DNA from: VRUE01 sp050258095
GTDB lineage: Bacteria > Actinomycetota > Thermoleophilia > Solirubrobacterales > 70-9
DNA: 17,382 bases
Direction of reading: 5' to 3'
NCBI GenBank assembly: GCA_050258095.1
Contig: JBLMYD010000044.1
Location: 1 to 17,382 of the forward strand
Shown: positions 1-6,780 of the stretch, in pieces
How positions within the stretch are numbered: the stretch's first letter is position 1
Layout: the number at the start of each line of letters is the position of its first letter
The notes under the pieces: model-generated
Databases searched by the model: none
Seen by the model: only the letters and a program-made list of their open reading frames with translations
Told to the model about the DNA's origin: nothing
Program-made: the position numbers and the translations under genes

Positions 1-1
1 C

Positions 2-469
2 CTGGTCGACGCGCGCTGCATCCAGGCGCTGTACGAGGCCTCGCGGGCGGGGGTGCGGGTCGACCTCAACGTGCGCGGGGTCTGCTGCCTGCGGCCTGGC
101 GTGCCCGGCGTCTCGGAGAACATCAGGGTCGTCTCGGTGGTCGGCCGCTTCCTCGAGCACTCGCGCATCTACGCCTTCCGGCGCGGCGAGGAGACGCGCG
201 TGCTGACCGGCTCCGCCGACCTGATGCCGCGCAACCTCGACAGCCGGGTCGAGCTGGTCGCGCCGATCGAGGACGAGGGCCTGCGGGGCGAGCTGCTCGA
301 CGTGCTCGAGCGCTGCCTCGCCGACAACGCCAACGCCTGGGAGCTGGGCGGCGACGGGGCCTGGATCAGGCTCAGCGCGCCCGCGAGCGAGCGCCGCAGC
401 GTCCAGGCCGAGCTGCGCGAGCGCCATTCCGCATCGACCGCGGAACAGTTCGTCGCGACGGCCGGCTGA
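2..469 (+). CDS. ppk1: Polyphosphate kinase 1, C-terminal part (5' truncated by window)
   Basis: Makes and degrades polyphosphate from the terminal phosphate of ATP. Only the last 155 residues are present, because the frame is already open at base 2. They match the conserved PPK1 C-terminal catalytic region: CCLRPGVPGVSENIRV, then GRFLEHSRIYAF, whose histidine corresponds to the second conserved active-site histidine of PPK1 (His592 in E. coli), then GSADLMPRNLDSRVEL. The tail after about residue 100 is variable, as usual for the family. An internal ATG at 53 lies in the middle of the conserved domain and is not a start. The next gene (DUF47) begins 27 nt downstream, and a PiT transporter follows, so the context is phosphate handling. 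The identity is secure; the N-terminal domains lie outside the window. Confidence 0.95.
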   Translation: MVDARCIQALYEASRAGVRVDLNVRGVCCLRPGVPGVSENIRVVSVVGRFLEHSRIYAFRRGEETRVLTGSADLMPRNLDSRVELVAPIEDEGLRGELLDVLERCLADNANAWELGGDGAWIRLSAPASERRSVQAELRERHSASTAEQFVATAG

Positions 470-484
470 CGCAGCCTCGATCAT

Positions 485-490
485 TAGGAT
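485..490 (+). promoter_or_regulatory. Putative -10 box for leaderless DUF47 transcript
   Basis: TAGGAT lies 6 nt before the ATG at 497, the spacing expected if transcription starts at the start codon. No Shine-Dalgarno sequence precedes this ATG. No convincing -35 was found at 16-18 nt. The same TAnnnT-to-start spacing recurs at several other first genes in this window, which is the main support. Confidence 0.4.
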
Positions 491-496
491 CGCCCG

Positions 497-1117
497 ATGG
501 CACGCCTCTCGCTCCTGCCTGGCGACAGCGCCTTCTTCGAGCTCTTCACCGAGGCCGGCCGGAACACGCTGCGCGCCGCGCGCCTGCTCGACCGGATGAT
601 GAGCACCTGGCCCGACGACAGCGGGCTCGGGCGCGAGGTGCTGAAGGCCGAGCAGGAGGGCGACCGGATCACCCACGACATCGTCCAGCGGCTCAACTCG
701 ACCTTCGTCACGCCGATCGACCGCGAGGACATCTACGCCCTGGCGACCCAGATCGACGACGTCGTCGACTACACCGAGGAGGCCGCCGACTTCCTCGGCC
801 TCTACCAGATCGAGGCCCCGATGGCGCAGGCGCAGGCGCTGGCGAAGGTGCTCGTGGGCGCCTGCGAGCAGCTCGCCGACGCGCTCCAGAACCTGCGCGG
901 GTTCAGGGACCTGGAGCGCTACTGGATCGAGATCCACCGGCTCGAGAACGAGGGCGACCGGATCTCCCGCGACGCCGTCGCCTCGTTGTTCTCGAATGGG
1001 ATCGACCCGATGGTGGTGATCCGCTGGAAGGACATGTTCGCGGTCCTCGAGAACGCGATCGACGCGACCGAGACCGCCGCCCAGACGGTCGAGGGCATCG
1101 TGATCAAGAACGCGTGA
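497..1117 (+). CDS. DUF47 / PhoU-like phosphate transport regulator
   Basis: A 206-residue, wholly helical cytoplasmic protein of the DUF47 family (PhoU-related), which typically sits beside PiT phosphate transporters and is thought to modulate them. Features seen are LLPGDSAFFELFTEAGRN at the N-terminus, then LKAEQEGDRITHDIVQRLN around residues 50-70 and IDREDIYALATQIDDVVDY around 75-95. The repeated acidic E..GDRI/D..D motifs (a second copy, ENEGDRISRDAV, is near residue 150) are the family's metal-binding signature, and the length is typical. The stop is followed after one base by the GTG of the PiT gene, so the two are almost certainly co-transcribed and translationally coupled. The biochemical role in this family is inferred from neighbourhood and PhoU resemblance. 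Confidence 0.9.
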   Translation: MARLSLLPGDSAFFELFTEAGRNTLRAARLLDRMMSTWPDDSGLGREVLKAEQEGDRITHDIVQRLNSTFVTPIDREDIYALATQIDDVVDYTEEAADFLGLYQIEAPMAQAQALAKVLVGACEQLADALQNLRGFRDLERYWIEIHRLENEGDRISRDAVASLFSNGIDPMVVIRWKDMFAVLENAIDATETAAQTVEGIVIKNA

Positions 1118-1118
1118 G

Positions 1119-2123
1119 GTGAGCTCGGACGTAGCCATGGTGCTGGTCGTCGTCGCGGCGCTGGCGTTTGCCTTCACCAACGGGTTCCACGACACCTTCG
1201 ACCAGATCTACATCGCGGTCTCCACCCGGGCGGCGCCGCCGCAGGTGGCGGTCGCGGCGGCGGCGGCGCTGAACTTCGCCGGGGCCTTCGCCGGCGTCGC
1301 CGTCGCCTCGACGATCGCCCGGGACATCGTCGAGCCGGGGGCGATCGCGCCGGTGGTCGTCTTCACCGGCCTGCTCGGGGCGATCGCGTGGAACGCCGCG
1401 ACCTGGTGGCGGGGCCTGCCGTCGAGCTCCTCGCACGCGCTGATCGGGGGCCTGCTCGGCGCCGCGGTCGCCGCGGCCGGGTTCGGCGTGGTCGTCGGCG
1501 GCGGCGTCCTCGACAACGTCCTGATCCCCGCCCTGCTGGCCCCTCTCGCGGCCTTCCTGCTCGCCGGGCTCGCGATCGCCCTCTTCTACCGGCTCTTCGG
1601 GGCGCGGCGACCGGGCCCGGTCACGCGCGGGTTCCGCCGCGCCCAGGCGCTCTCCGGGGGGCTGCTGGCGCTCGCGCACGGGGCCAACGACGCGCAGAAG
1701 ACGATGGGCGTCGTCGTCCTCGCCCTGATCGCCAACGGCAGCCTCGGGGCGGACGCCGACCCGCCCCTCTGGACGACGATCGCCGCCGCCGCCGCGATCG
1801 GGCTCGGCACCTACGCGGGCGGCCTCTGGGCGATGCGGGGCCGCCGCGCGCGCAGCATCGAGATGGACGCGGCGCAGGGGTTCTCGGCGCAGGGCGCGGG
1901 CGCGGCGACGATCCTCGTCGCCACCTTCCTCGGCTTCCCGATCTCCTCCACGCACGCGATCAGCGGCGGCGTGATGGGGGCCGGCGCGGCGAAGCGCGTC
2001 TCGGCGGTGCGCTGGGGCGTGGCCGGCAACATCGTCGTCGCCTGGGTGCTGACCCTGCCGGCAGCGGCGGCGATCGGCGCGCTCGCCTACGGGATCGCTT
2101 GGATTCTCGGCGCGGGCGCGTAA
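1119..2123 (+). CDS. PiT-family inorganic phosphate transporter
   Basis: Low-affinity phosphate permease in the inner membrane (SLC20/PiT family), 334 residues with about ten hydrophobic segments. Both inverted-repeat halves are visible. The first has FTNGFHDT near residues 15-22 and GLPSSSSHALIGG near 100-112. The second has LAHGANDAQKTMG near 185-197 and FPISSTHAISGGVMGAGA near 270-287. The serine-rich loops and the second ND motif are intact. The first motif departs from the usual HDTANAIAT: here HDT is followed by FDQIYIAVSTRA, so the conserved Asn is missing although the Asp is kept. The start is GTG, one base after the DUF47 stop; an in-frame ATG at 1137 is an alternative. Pairing with DUF47 and PPK suggests phosphate uptake linked to polyphosphate storage. 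Confidence 0.92.
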   Translation: MSSDVAMVLVVVAALAFAFTNGFHDTFDQIYIAVSTRAAPPQVAVAAAAALNFAGAFAGVAVASTIARDIVEPGAIAPVVVFTGLLGAIAWNAATWWRGLPSSSSHALIGGLLGAAVAAAGFGVVVGGGVLDNVLIPALLAPLAAFLLAGLAIALFYRLFGARRPGPVTRGFRRAQALSGGLLALAHGANDAQKTMGVVVLALIANGSLGADADPPLWTTIAAAAAIGLGTYAGGLWAMRGRRARSIEMDAAQGFSAQGAGAATILVATFLGFPISSTHAISGGVMGAGAAKRVSAVRWGVAGNIVVAWVLTLPAAAAIGALAYGIAWILGAGA

Positions 2124-2126
2124 CCT
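2099..2126 (+). promoter_or_regulatory. Putative leaderless promoter of the small membrane protein
   Basis: TTGGAT (2099-2104), a 16-nt spacer and TAACCT (2121-2126) lie upstream of the GTG at 2134, with 7 nt between box and start. The -10 box contains the stop codon of the PiT gene, so readthrough from the phosphate operon is also possible. The -35 match is only moderate. Confidence 0.35.
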
Positions 2127-2133
2127 CTCGAGG

Positions 2134-2484
2134 GTGCGGAACGTGCGCAACGCCGCGATCGTGATGGCGCTCGCCCTGGCGGTCGCCTTCGCGCCGCACG
2201 GCGGCAACGCCGCCGTCGCGATCCTCACCGCGATCACGATGGGCTTCCTCGCCGCCATCGCCTGGGCCCTGTTCGCGTTCGGCCGTCGCAACCAGCTGAC
2301 CCTGGCGGCGCTCGGCGACGGCCGCCGGGCGATCCTCTACGGGGCGCTCGGCCTGATCGCCCTGCTGGTCGCCGGCACCGACGAGATGCTCGCCAGCGGC
2401 GGCGGCACCCTCGCTTGGATCGTCCTGCTGGGCGCCTCGGTGGGCGTCATCTGGAAGGTCTGGACCGAGGCGAACACGTACTGA
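2134..2484 (+). CDS. Small integral membrane protein of unknown function
   Basis: A 116-residue protein I cannot assign to a family. It shows about four hydrophobic segments: residues 7-24, 27-48, 66-82 and 92-109. A short polar loop between the second and third contains FGRRNQLTLAALGDGRR, and another with TDEMLASGG lies between the third and fourth. The C-terminus is short and polar (WTEANTY). By the positive-inside rule the GRRNQ loop is probably cytoplasmic. The GTG start is 10 nt after the PiT stop and 7 nt after a TAACCT box, with no Shine-Dalgarno sequence. It could be an accessory of the phosphate module or an independent gene. Codon use and GC content resemble the neighbours. Confidence 0.7.
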   Translation: MRNVRNAAIVMALALAVAFAPHGGNAAVAILTAITMGFLAAIAWALFAFGRRNQLTLAALGDGRRAILYGALGLIALLVAGTDEMLASGGGTLAWIVLLGASVGVIWKVWTEANTY

Positions 2485-2494
2485 TTGCGCTGAT

Positions 2495-2500
2495 TTGACA
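2495..2500 (+). promoter_or_regulatory. Perfect -35 hexamer TTGACA upstream of the tadE-like cluster
   Basis: The gap 2485-2567 contains TTGACA at 2495-2500, in a locally AT-richer patch ending in a T-run (2518-2522). A good -10 at 16-18 nt is not obvious: TTGATT at 2521 gives a 20-nt spacer. The box may drive the tadE-like genes starting at 2568, but the promoter is incomplete as read. Confidence 0.3.
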
Positions 2501-2567
2501 CGGAGTCGCCGCGCAAGTTTTTGATTCGTCCCGACATGCGTATGACCGGAACTGCCACGGTCGCGCC

Positions 2568-2921
2568 GTGCCGCGCCAGGTCGTCAGCAGCCGCAACAGG
2601 GAGGACGGGACCGCCTCGATCGAGCTGATCGGGGTGGTTCCGTTCCTGCTGCTGGCGATCCTGGTGGCGGCGCAGATCGGCGCCGCCGGGTACGCGCTGT
2701 GGTCGGCGGGGACCGCGGCGCGGGCCGGCGCGCGCGCGTCGCTGGTCGGCAGGGACGCGGCGAAGGCGGCGCGGCGGGCGCTGCCGGGCGCCCTGCGCGA
2801 CGGCGCCGAGGTGAGCGACGAAGGCGAGGTCTCGGTCCGCGTCGCCGTGCCGAGACTGCTGCCGGCGCTGCCGCGGGTCATGGTGGGCGCCGACGCGGCG
2901 CTGGAGGCGGGCGGTGGGTAG
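2568..2921 (+). CDS. TadE-like pseudopilin-family protein (first copy)
   Basis: A 117-residue single-pass membrane protein of the TadE/TadG family, minor pseudopilin-like parts of Tad/Flp pilus machines. After a short basic N-terminus comes EDGTASIELIGVVPFLLLA, the TadE signature: a small-residue motif, a conserved Glu and then a hydrophobic helix to about residue 46. Next is an Ala/Arg-rich stretch (GTAARAGARASLVGRDAAKA) typical of the amphipathic region after the helix, and a short beta-rich tail (EGEVSVRVAVPRLLPALP). The GTG start leaves 15 residues before the motif; no clear Shine-Dalgarno sequence is present and the start is not certain. It overlaps the second TadE-like gene by 8 nt, so the two are one operon. 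Confidence 0.82.
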   Translation: MPRQVVSSRNREDGTASIELIGVVPFLLLAILVAAQIGAAGYALWSAGTAARAGARASLVGRDAAKAARRALPGALRDGAEVSDEGEVSVRVAVPRLLPALPRVMVGADAALEAGGG

Positions 2922-3255
2922 TGCACGTACTAGCGAGCGCGGTCAATCCACCGTGGAGCTCGTGGCGGCGCTGCCGGCGCTGCTGCTGGCCGCGCTGCTC
3001 GTCTTCCAGCTGCTGGCGGCGGGCTACGCGATGACGCTCGCCGACGGGGCGGCGGAGGCGGGGGCGCTGGCGCTCGCCGAGGGGAAGCCGGCGGCGGACG
3101 CGGCGCGCGAAGCGGTCCCCGGCTGGGCCAAGGACGATGTCTCCGTCTCGGTCCGGGGCGGCCGCGTCACCGTGCGCCTCCGCCCGCCGTCGCCGATTCC
3201 CGCCCTGTCGCGCCGCCTCACGGTCACCTCCTCCGCCCAGGCGAGGCCCAAATGA
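2914..3255 (+). CDS. TadE-like pseudopilin-family protein (second copy)
   Basis: A 113-residue paralogue of the preceding gene with the same plan: SERGQSTVELVAALPALLLA at residues 7-26, a transmembrane helix to about residue 37, an Ala-rich amphipathic stretch (DGAAEAGALALAEGKPAADA), then a beta-rich tail (DDVSVSVRGGRVTVRLRPPS). The Glu after the helix-start motif, which aligns with the pilin Glu5 position, is present. The GTG start is well supported: GGAGG at 2903-2907 lies 6 nt upstream, inside the end of the first tadE-like gene. The 8-nt overlap implies coupled translation. Both proteins are small, like minor pseudopilins, and no prepilin peptidase or major Flp pilin gene is visible nearby. 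Confidence 0.82.
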   Translation: MGSARTSERGQSTVELVAALPALLLAALLVFQLLAAGYAMTLADGAAEAGALALAEGKPAADAAREAVPGWAKDDVSVSVRGGRVTVRLRPPSPIPALSRRLTVTSSAQARPK

Positions 3256-3256
3256 G

Positions 3257-3305
3257 CTTCCGGTGCGCTTTATGGACCTCATGGATGTGAAAGGCGCACC
3301 GGAAG
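3257..3305 (+). promoter_or_regulatory. 12-bp perfect hairpin enclosing the start codons of the next gene
   Basis: CTTCCGGTGCGC at 3257-3268 is the exact reverse complement of GCGCACCGGAAG at 3294-3305, separated by 25 nt. TTT and AAA at the base of the loop extend the pairing by three pairs past one unpaired G. The hairpin begins 2 nt after the second tadE-like stop. Both candidate ATGs of the following gene (3272 and 3281) lie in the loop, and the right arm encodes its early codons. Pairing in mRNA could act as a translational gate or an attenuator. The structure is seen directly; its function is inferred. Confidence 0.6.
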
Positions 3306-3886
3306 GGAGCGGGAGCCCGGTCGTCCTGGTCACCCGGGTGGGGGACGCCGCGGGGTCGCGGGCCGCCGCCGCGGCGCTCGCCTGCGCGGCCTCGGAGCCC
3401 GACCGGGCGGCGCTGCTGGTCGACCTGGAGGAGGGCAAGGCGTCGCGCGCGACGCTCGTCGCCACCGCCGGCGCCCGCGCCCTGGAGGAGCGGGTGGCCG
3501 CCCACCTGCCGGACGCCGCCGTCGCCTCGCGGGGCTGCGTCTGCCAACTGAAGCTCGCGCCCGACCCGGCCGCGCTGGAGGCCCTCGCCGCCGCTCTGCC
3601 TCTCGCCCGCGAGTCGGCGGCGATCGTCCACCTGCCGCCGCCTCTGCTGCGCCCGCTGCTCGCCGAGCCGCGCGTCCGGCCGACCGGCGCGCTGCTCCGC
3701 GCCGACCTCGCCGCGGACCGCGCCCTGACCGCTCTCGCCGTCCGCGACCTGATGGATCGCGGCCTCCGCGTCGGCGTGCTCAAGCGCCCGCTCGGCTGGC
3801 TGGTCGAGCGGGCCGCCCTGCTCGGCGCCCTGCTCGAACCGCCCTACGTAATTCGCCGCGCGGCGAGTGCCGTCAACCACGGATGA
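3272..3886 (+). CDS. Hypothetical protein resembling a P-loop-less MinD/CpaE (TadZ)-type ATPase
   Basis: A 204-residue soluble protein not confidently recognised. Its plan resembles the MinD/ParA fold. A first beta strand, PVVLVTRVGD, is followed by AAGSRAAAAALACA where the Walker A loop GKGGVGKTT would be. Next come ALLVDLEEGK, like the DxD strand; then SAAIVHLPPPLLRPLL, like the switch-II strand; then DRALTALAVRDLMDRGLRVGVL, like the late helix-strand. The Lys and Gly residues needed for nucleotide binding are absent. TadZ/CpaE proteins of Tad pili are known atypical MinD relatives, and this gene follows two tadE-like genes, so a degenerate localisation factor is possible. Starts at 3272 or 3281 both fall in the loop of a hairpin and lack a Shine-Dalgarno sequence. 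Existence as a gene is likely; the assignment is tentative. Confidence 0.6.
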   Translation: MDLMDVKGAPEGSGSPVVLVTRVGDAAGSRAAAAALACAASEPDRAALLVDLEEGKASRATLVATAGARALEERVAAHLPDAAVASRGCVCQLKLAPDPAALEALAAALPLARESAAIVHLPPPLLRPLLAEPRVRPTGALLRADLAADRALTALAVRDLMDRGLRVGVLKRPLGWLVERAALLGALLEPPYVIRRAASAVNHG

Positions 3887-3911
3887 CAGCGGCTCGCCGC
3901 GTGCCTAACTT
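3883..3911 (+). promoter_or_regulatory. Promoter of the por operon, leaderless type
   Basis: ATGACA (3883-3888; five of six match TTGACA), a 17-nt spacer and TAACTT (3906-3911) precede the ATG at 3919 by 7 nt. This is the best -35/-10 pair in the window. Its spacing would place the transcription start at or next to the start codon. The -35 overlaps the stop codon of the upstream gene. Confidence 0.55.
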
Positions 3912-3918
3912 GGACCCC

Positions 3919-4518
3919 ATGGAGGGACCGAGGACGACGTTCGAGGTGCGCATCCATGGCCGCGGAGGCCAGGGCGTGGTGACCGCCGCCGAGCTGCTCT
4001 CGGTCGCCGCCTTCGACGAGGGCCGCCACGCGCAGGCCTTCCCCAGCTTCGGCTCCGAGCGCACCGGCGCGCCGGTCGTCTCCTTCTGCCGCTTCGGCGA
4101 CGCGCCGATCCGAACGCGCGAGCCGATCGCCGAGCCCGACGCGCTGATCGTCCAGGACCCGACCCTGCTGCACCAGGTCGACCTGTTCGCCGGCCTGCGG
4201 CCGCAGGGCTACGTGCTGATCAACAGCAGCCGCGGCCTCGCCGAGCTGGGCCTCGCCGAGCTGGCCGAGCGCTTCCGGCCCGAGCGCCTGCTGACCGTGC
4301 CGGCGACCGAGCTGGCGCGCGAGCACCTCGGCCGGCCGCTGCCCAACGCCGCCCTGCTCGGCGGCTTCGCCGCGCTGACCGGGGCGCTGGAGCTCGGCTC
4401 GGTGATCGCCGCGATCCGCGAGCGCTTCGGCGGCGAGGTGGGCGAGCGCAACGCCGCCGCCGCCGCGGCCTGCTTCCATTACGTCGACCACGCGTTAGCC
4501 GGGGCCGTTGGTGCTTAG
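3919..4518 (+). CDS. porG: 2-oxoacid:ferredoxin oxidoreductase, gamma subunit
   Basis: Gamma subunit of a pyruvate/2-oxoacid:ferredoxin oxidoreductase, the part that helps bind coenzyme A. About 199 residues. The N-terminus reads TTFEVRIHGRGGQGVVTAAE, the gamma-family signature (RxxGxGGQGV). It is followed by GRHAQAFPSFGSERTGAPV at about 35-53, DALIVQDPTL at about 75-84, and PNAALLGGFAAL at about 148-159. ATG 3919 was chosen because the family begins just before this motif and a promoter ends 7 nt upstream. A frame-compatible ATG at 3883 would add 12 residues containing the promoter. The end overlaps the alpha subunit by 8 nt. Substrate cannot be decided from sequence alone. Confidence 0.93.
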   Translation: MEGPRTTFEVRIHGRGGQGVVTAAELLSVAAFDEGRHAQAFPSFGSERTGAPVVSFCRFGDAPIRTREPIAEPDALIVQDPTLLHQVDLFAGLRPQGYVLINSSRGLAELGLAELAERFRPERLLTVPATELAREHLGRPLPNAALLGGFAALTGALELGSVIAAIRERFGGEVGERNAAAAAACFHYVDHALAGAVGA

Positions 4519-5764
4519 GCAGCTGGAGGGCTCGGCCGCGGTCGCCGAGACGGTGGCGCTCTGCCGCCCCGAGGTCGTCTGCGCCTACCCGATCTCCCCC
4601 CAGACGCACATCGTCGAGGGCCTCTCCGACCTGGTCCGCGAGGGCCGGCTCGGCAGCTGCGAGTACGTCACGGTCGAGTCCGAGTTCGCCGCGCTCTCGG
4701 TCTGCATCGGAGCTTCGGCCGCCGGCGCCCGCGCCTACACGGCGACCGCCAGCCAGGGCCTGCTCTACATGGCCGAGGCGCTCTACAACGCCTCCGGCCT
4801 CGGGCTGCCGATCGTGATGACCGTCGCCAACCGGGCGATCGGCGCGCCGATCAACATCTGGAACGACCACTCCGACGCGATGTCGCAGCGCGACTGCGGC
4901 TGGATCCAGCTCTACGCCGAGGACAACCAGGAGGCGGCCGACCTGCACGCGCAGGCCTTCCGCCTCGCCGAGCGGCTCTCGCTGCCGGTGATGGTCTGCA
5001 TGGACGGCTTCGTCCTCACCCACGCCTACGAGCGGGTCGACGTGCCGAGCGCCGAACAGGTCGACGCCTTCCTGCCGCCCTTCGAGCCGCGCCAGGTTCT
5101 CGACCCGGCCGACCCGGTGACGATCGGCGCGATGGTCGGGCCGGAGGCCTTCGCCGAGGTCAAGTACCTCGCCCACGCCAAGCAGATGCAGGCGCTCGAC
5201 GCGATCCCCGAGGTCGCGGCGGACTTCGAGCAGGTCTTCGGACGCCCGTCGGGCGGCCTCCTGCGCGGCTACCGCACCGAGGACGCGGAGACGGTCGTCG
5301 TCGCCCTCGGCTCGGTGCTGGGGACGATCGAGGACACGGTCGACGAGCTGCGCGAGCGGGGCGTCCGCATCGGCGCCCTGGCGATCAAGTCGTTCCGGCC
5401 CTTCCCGCTGGACGAGGTGCGGATCGCGCTCGCCGGCGCCAGGCGGGTCGTCGTGCTGGAGAAGGCGCTGGCTGTGGGCATCGGCGGCATCGTCTCGGCC
5501 AACGTCCGCATGGCCCTCTCCGGGCTCGACCTGCACGGCTACACGGTCGTCGCCGGCCTCGGCGGCCGCCCGATCGGCAGACGCTCGCTGGGCGAGCTGT
5601 TCGAGCGCGCCGTCGCCGACCGGCTGGAGCCGCTGACCTTCCTCGACCTCGACCGCGAGCGGGTCGAGGCGGAGCTCGAGCGGATGGCCGCCGGCGGGCG
5701 CAGCGGCCCGCACGCCGAGAACATCCTGCGCGAAACCGGCATCGTCGCCGCGAGGTCGCACTGA
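4511..5764 (+). CDS. porA: 2-oxoacid:ferredoxin oxidoreductase, alpha subunit
   Basis: Alpha subunit (about 417 residues), which forms the thiamine-diphosphate site with the beta subunit in oxidative decarboxylation of a 2-oxoacid to acyl-CoA. Motifs are YPISPQTHIVE at about residue 25, VESEFAALSVCIGASAAGAR at 57-76, TATASQGLLYMAEALYNASG, ANRAIGAPINIWNDHSDAM and DCGWIQLYAEDNQEA. The C-terminal domain has VVVALGSVLGTIEDTVDELR and the IKSFRPFP strand found in pyruvate and branched-chain oxidoreductases. GTG 4511 is taken as start; TTG 4508 directly before it is possible. The gene overlaps the gamma gene by 8 nt, and its TGA overlaps the ATG of the beta gene, so the subunits are translationally coupled. 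Pyruvate is the commonest substrate for this architecture, but 2-oxoisovalerate is not excluded. Confidence 0.94.
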   Translation: MLRQLEGSAAVAETVALCRPEVVCAYPISPQTHIVEGLSDLVREGRLGSCEYVTVESEFAALSVCIGASAAGARAYTATASQGLLYMAEALYNASGLGLPIVMTVANRAIGAPINIWNDHSDAMSQRDCGWIQLYAEDNQEAADLHAQAFRLAERLSLPVMVCMDGFVLTHAYERVDVPSAEQVDAFLPPFEPRQVLDPADPVTIGAMVGPEAFAEVKYLAHAKQMQALDAIPEVAADFEQVFGRPSGGLLRGYRTEDAETVVVALGSVLGTIEDTVDELRERGVRIGALAIKSFRPFPLDEVRIALAGARRVVVLEKALAVGIGGIVSANVRMALSGLDLHGYTVVAGLGGRPIGRRSLGELFERAVADRLEPLTFLDLDRERVEAELERMAAGGRSGPHAENILRETGIVAARSH

Positions 5765-6777
5765 TGGCGGGCGCGGACGGCCAGCGCGTGCGCTTCTACC
5801 AGGTGGGCAGCTTCGCCGCCGGCAACCGCCTGCTCGACCCCGAGCAGCGCACCGTGCAGGCACGCATGGACCGCTCCAACACGCTCACCTCCGGCCACCG
5901 CGCCTGCCAGGGCTGCGGCGAGGCGCTCGGCGCCCGCTACGCGCTCGACGCGGCGATGCGGGCGACCGGCGGCAGACTGATCGCCGCCAACGCGACCGGC
6001 TGCCTCGAGGTCTTCTCGACCCCGTTCCCGGAGTCCTCCTGGCAGCTGCCCTGGATCCACTCGCTGTTCGGCAACGCGCCGGCGGTGGCCAGCGGCGTCG
6101 CCGCGGCGCTGCGGGCGAAGGGGCGCGAGGACGTGCGGGTCGTCGGCCAGGGCGGCGACGGCGGCACCGTCGACATCGGCTTCGGCTGCCTCTCGGGCAT
6201 GTTCGAGCGCAACGACGACGTGCTCTACGTCTGCTACGACAACGAGGCCTACATGAACACCGGCGTGCAGCGCTCCGGCGCGACGCCGCCGGCAGCGCGC
6301 ACGGCGAACACCAAGCCGATCGGCCGCGACCACCCCGGCAACGATTTCGGCCAGGGCAAGGACCTGCCGCGGATCGCCATGGCGCACGGCATCCCCTACG
6401 TCGCCACCGCGACGGTCGCCGACCTGCACGACCTCGAGCGCAAGGTCGAGCTGGCGATGGGGCTGCGCGGCGCCCGCTACATCCACGTCTTCGTCCCCTG
6501 CCCGCTGGGCTGGGGGGCCGAGGCGGCCGACACGATCAGACTGGCGCGGCTGGTCGTCGAGAGCGGCCTCTTCCCGGTCTTCGAGGCGGCCGACGGCGAG
6601 GTCGTCTCGGTCTCCAAGATCCGCCGCCGGGTCCCGGTCGAGGAGTACCTGCGCCCGCAGCGGCGCTACGCGCACCTGTTCGGCGACCCGCCGCGGGCCG
6701 ACGTGATCGAGCGCATCCAGGCGATCGCCGACGCGAATGTCGAGCGCTACGGGCTGCTCGAGGGGGAGGCGGCGTGA
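5764..6777 (+). CDS. porB: 2-oxoacid:ferredoxin oxidoreductase, beta subunit
   Basis: Beta subunit, 337 residues, binding thiamine diphosphate and one 4Fe-4S cluster. The TPP/Mg motif is GGDGGTVDIGFG at about 130-141, followed by NDDVLYVCYDNEAYMNTG, the characteristic N-A-Y metal-ligand turn. Cluster cysteines are CQGC (48 and 51), the Cys in ATGCLEV (80) and the Cys in VPCPLGW (246), matching the usual C-x2-C, C and C pattern of PorB. About 40 residues precede the first CxxC motif, a little longer than minimal PorB. The ATG overlaps the porA stop as ATGA, with GAGG about 8 nt upstream. The C-terminus (from about 285) is basic and helical, as in other members. Annotation is secure at family level. 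Confidence 0.94.
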   Translation: MAGADGQRVRFYQVGSFAAGNRLLDPEQRTVQARMDRSNTLTSGHRACQGCGEALGARYALDAAMRATGGRLIAANATGCLEVFSTPFPESSWQLPWIHSLFGNAPAVASGVAAALRAKGREDVRVVGQGGDGGTVDIGFGCLSGMFERNDDVLYVCYDNEAYMNTGVQRSGATPPAARTANTKPIGRDHPGNDFGQGKDLPRIAMAHGIPYVATATVADLHDLERKVELAMGLRGARYIHVFVPCPLGWGAEAADTIRLARLVVESGLFPVFEAADGEVVSVSKIRRRVPVEEYLRPQRRYAHLFGDPPRADVIERIQAIADANVERYGLLEGEAA

Positions 6778-6780
6778 ACG

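Noticed and set aside
3883..3918. ATG 3883 as the start of porG
   Set aside because: It coincides with the best promoter -35 box and precedes the conserved gamma-subunit N-terminus by an unmatched 12 residues. ATG 3919 fits the family and the promoter spacing.
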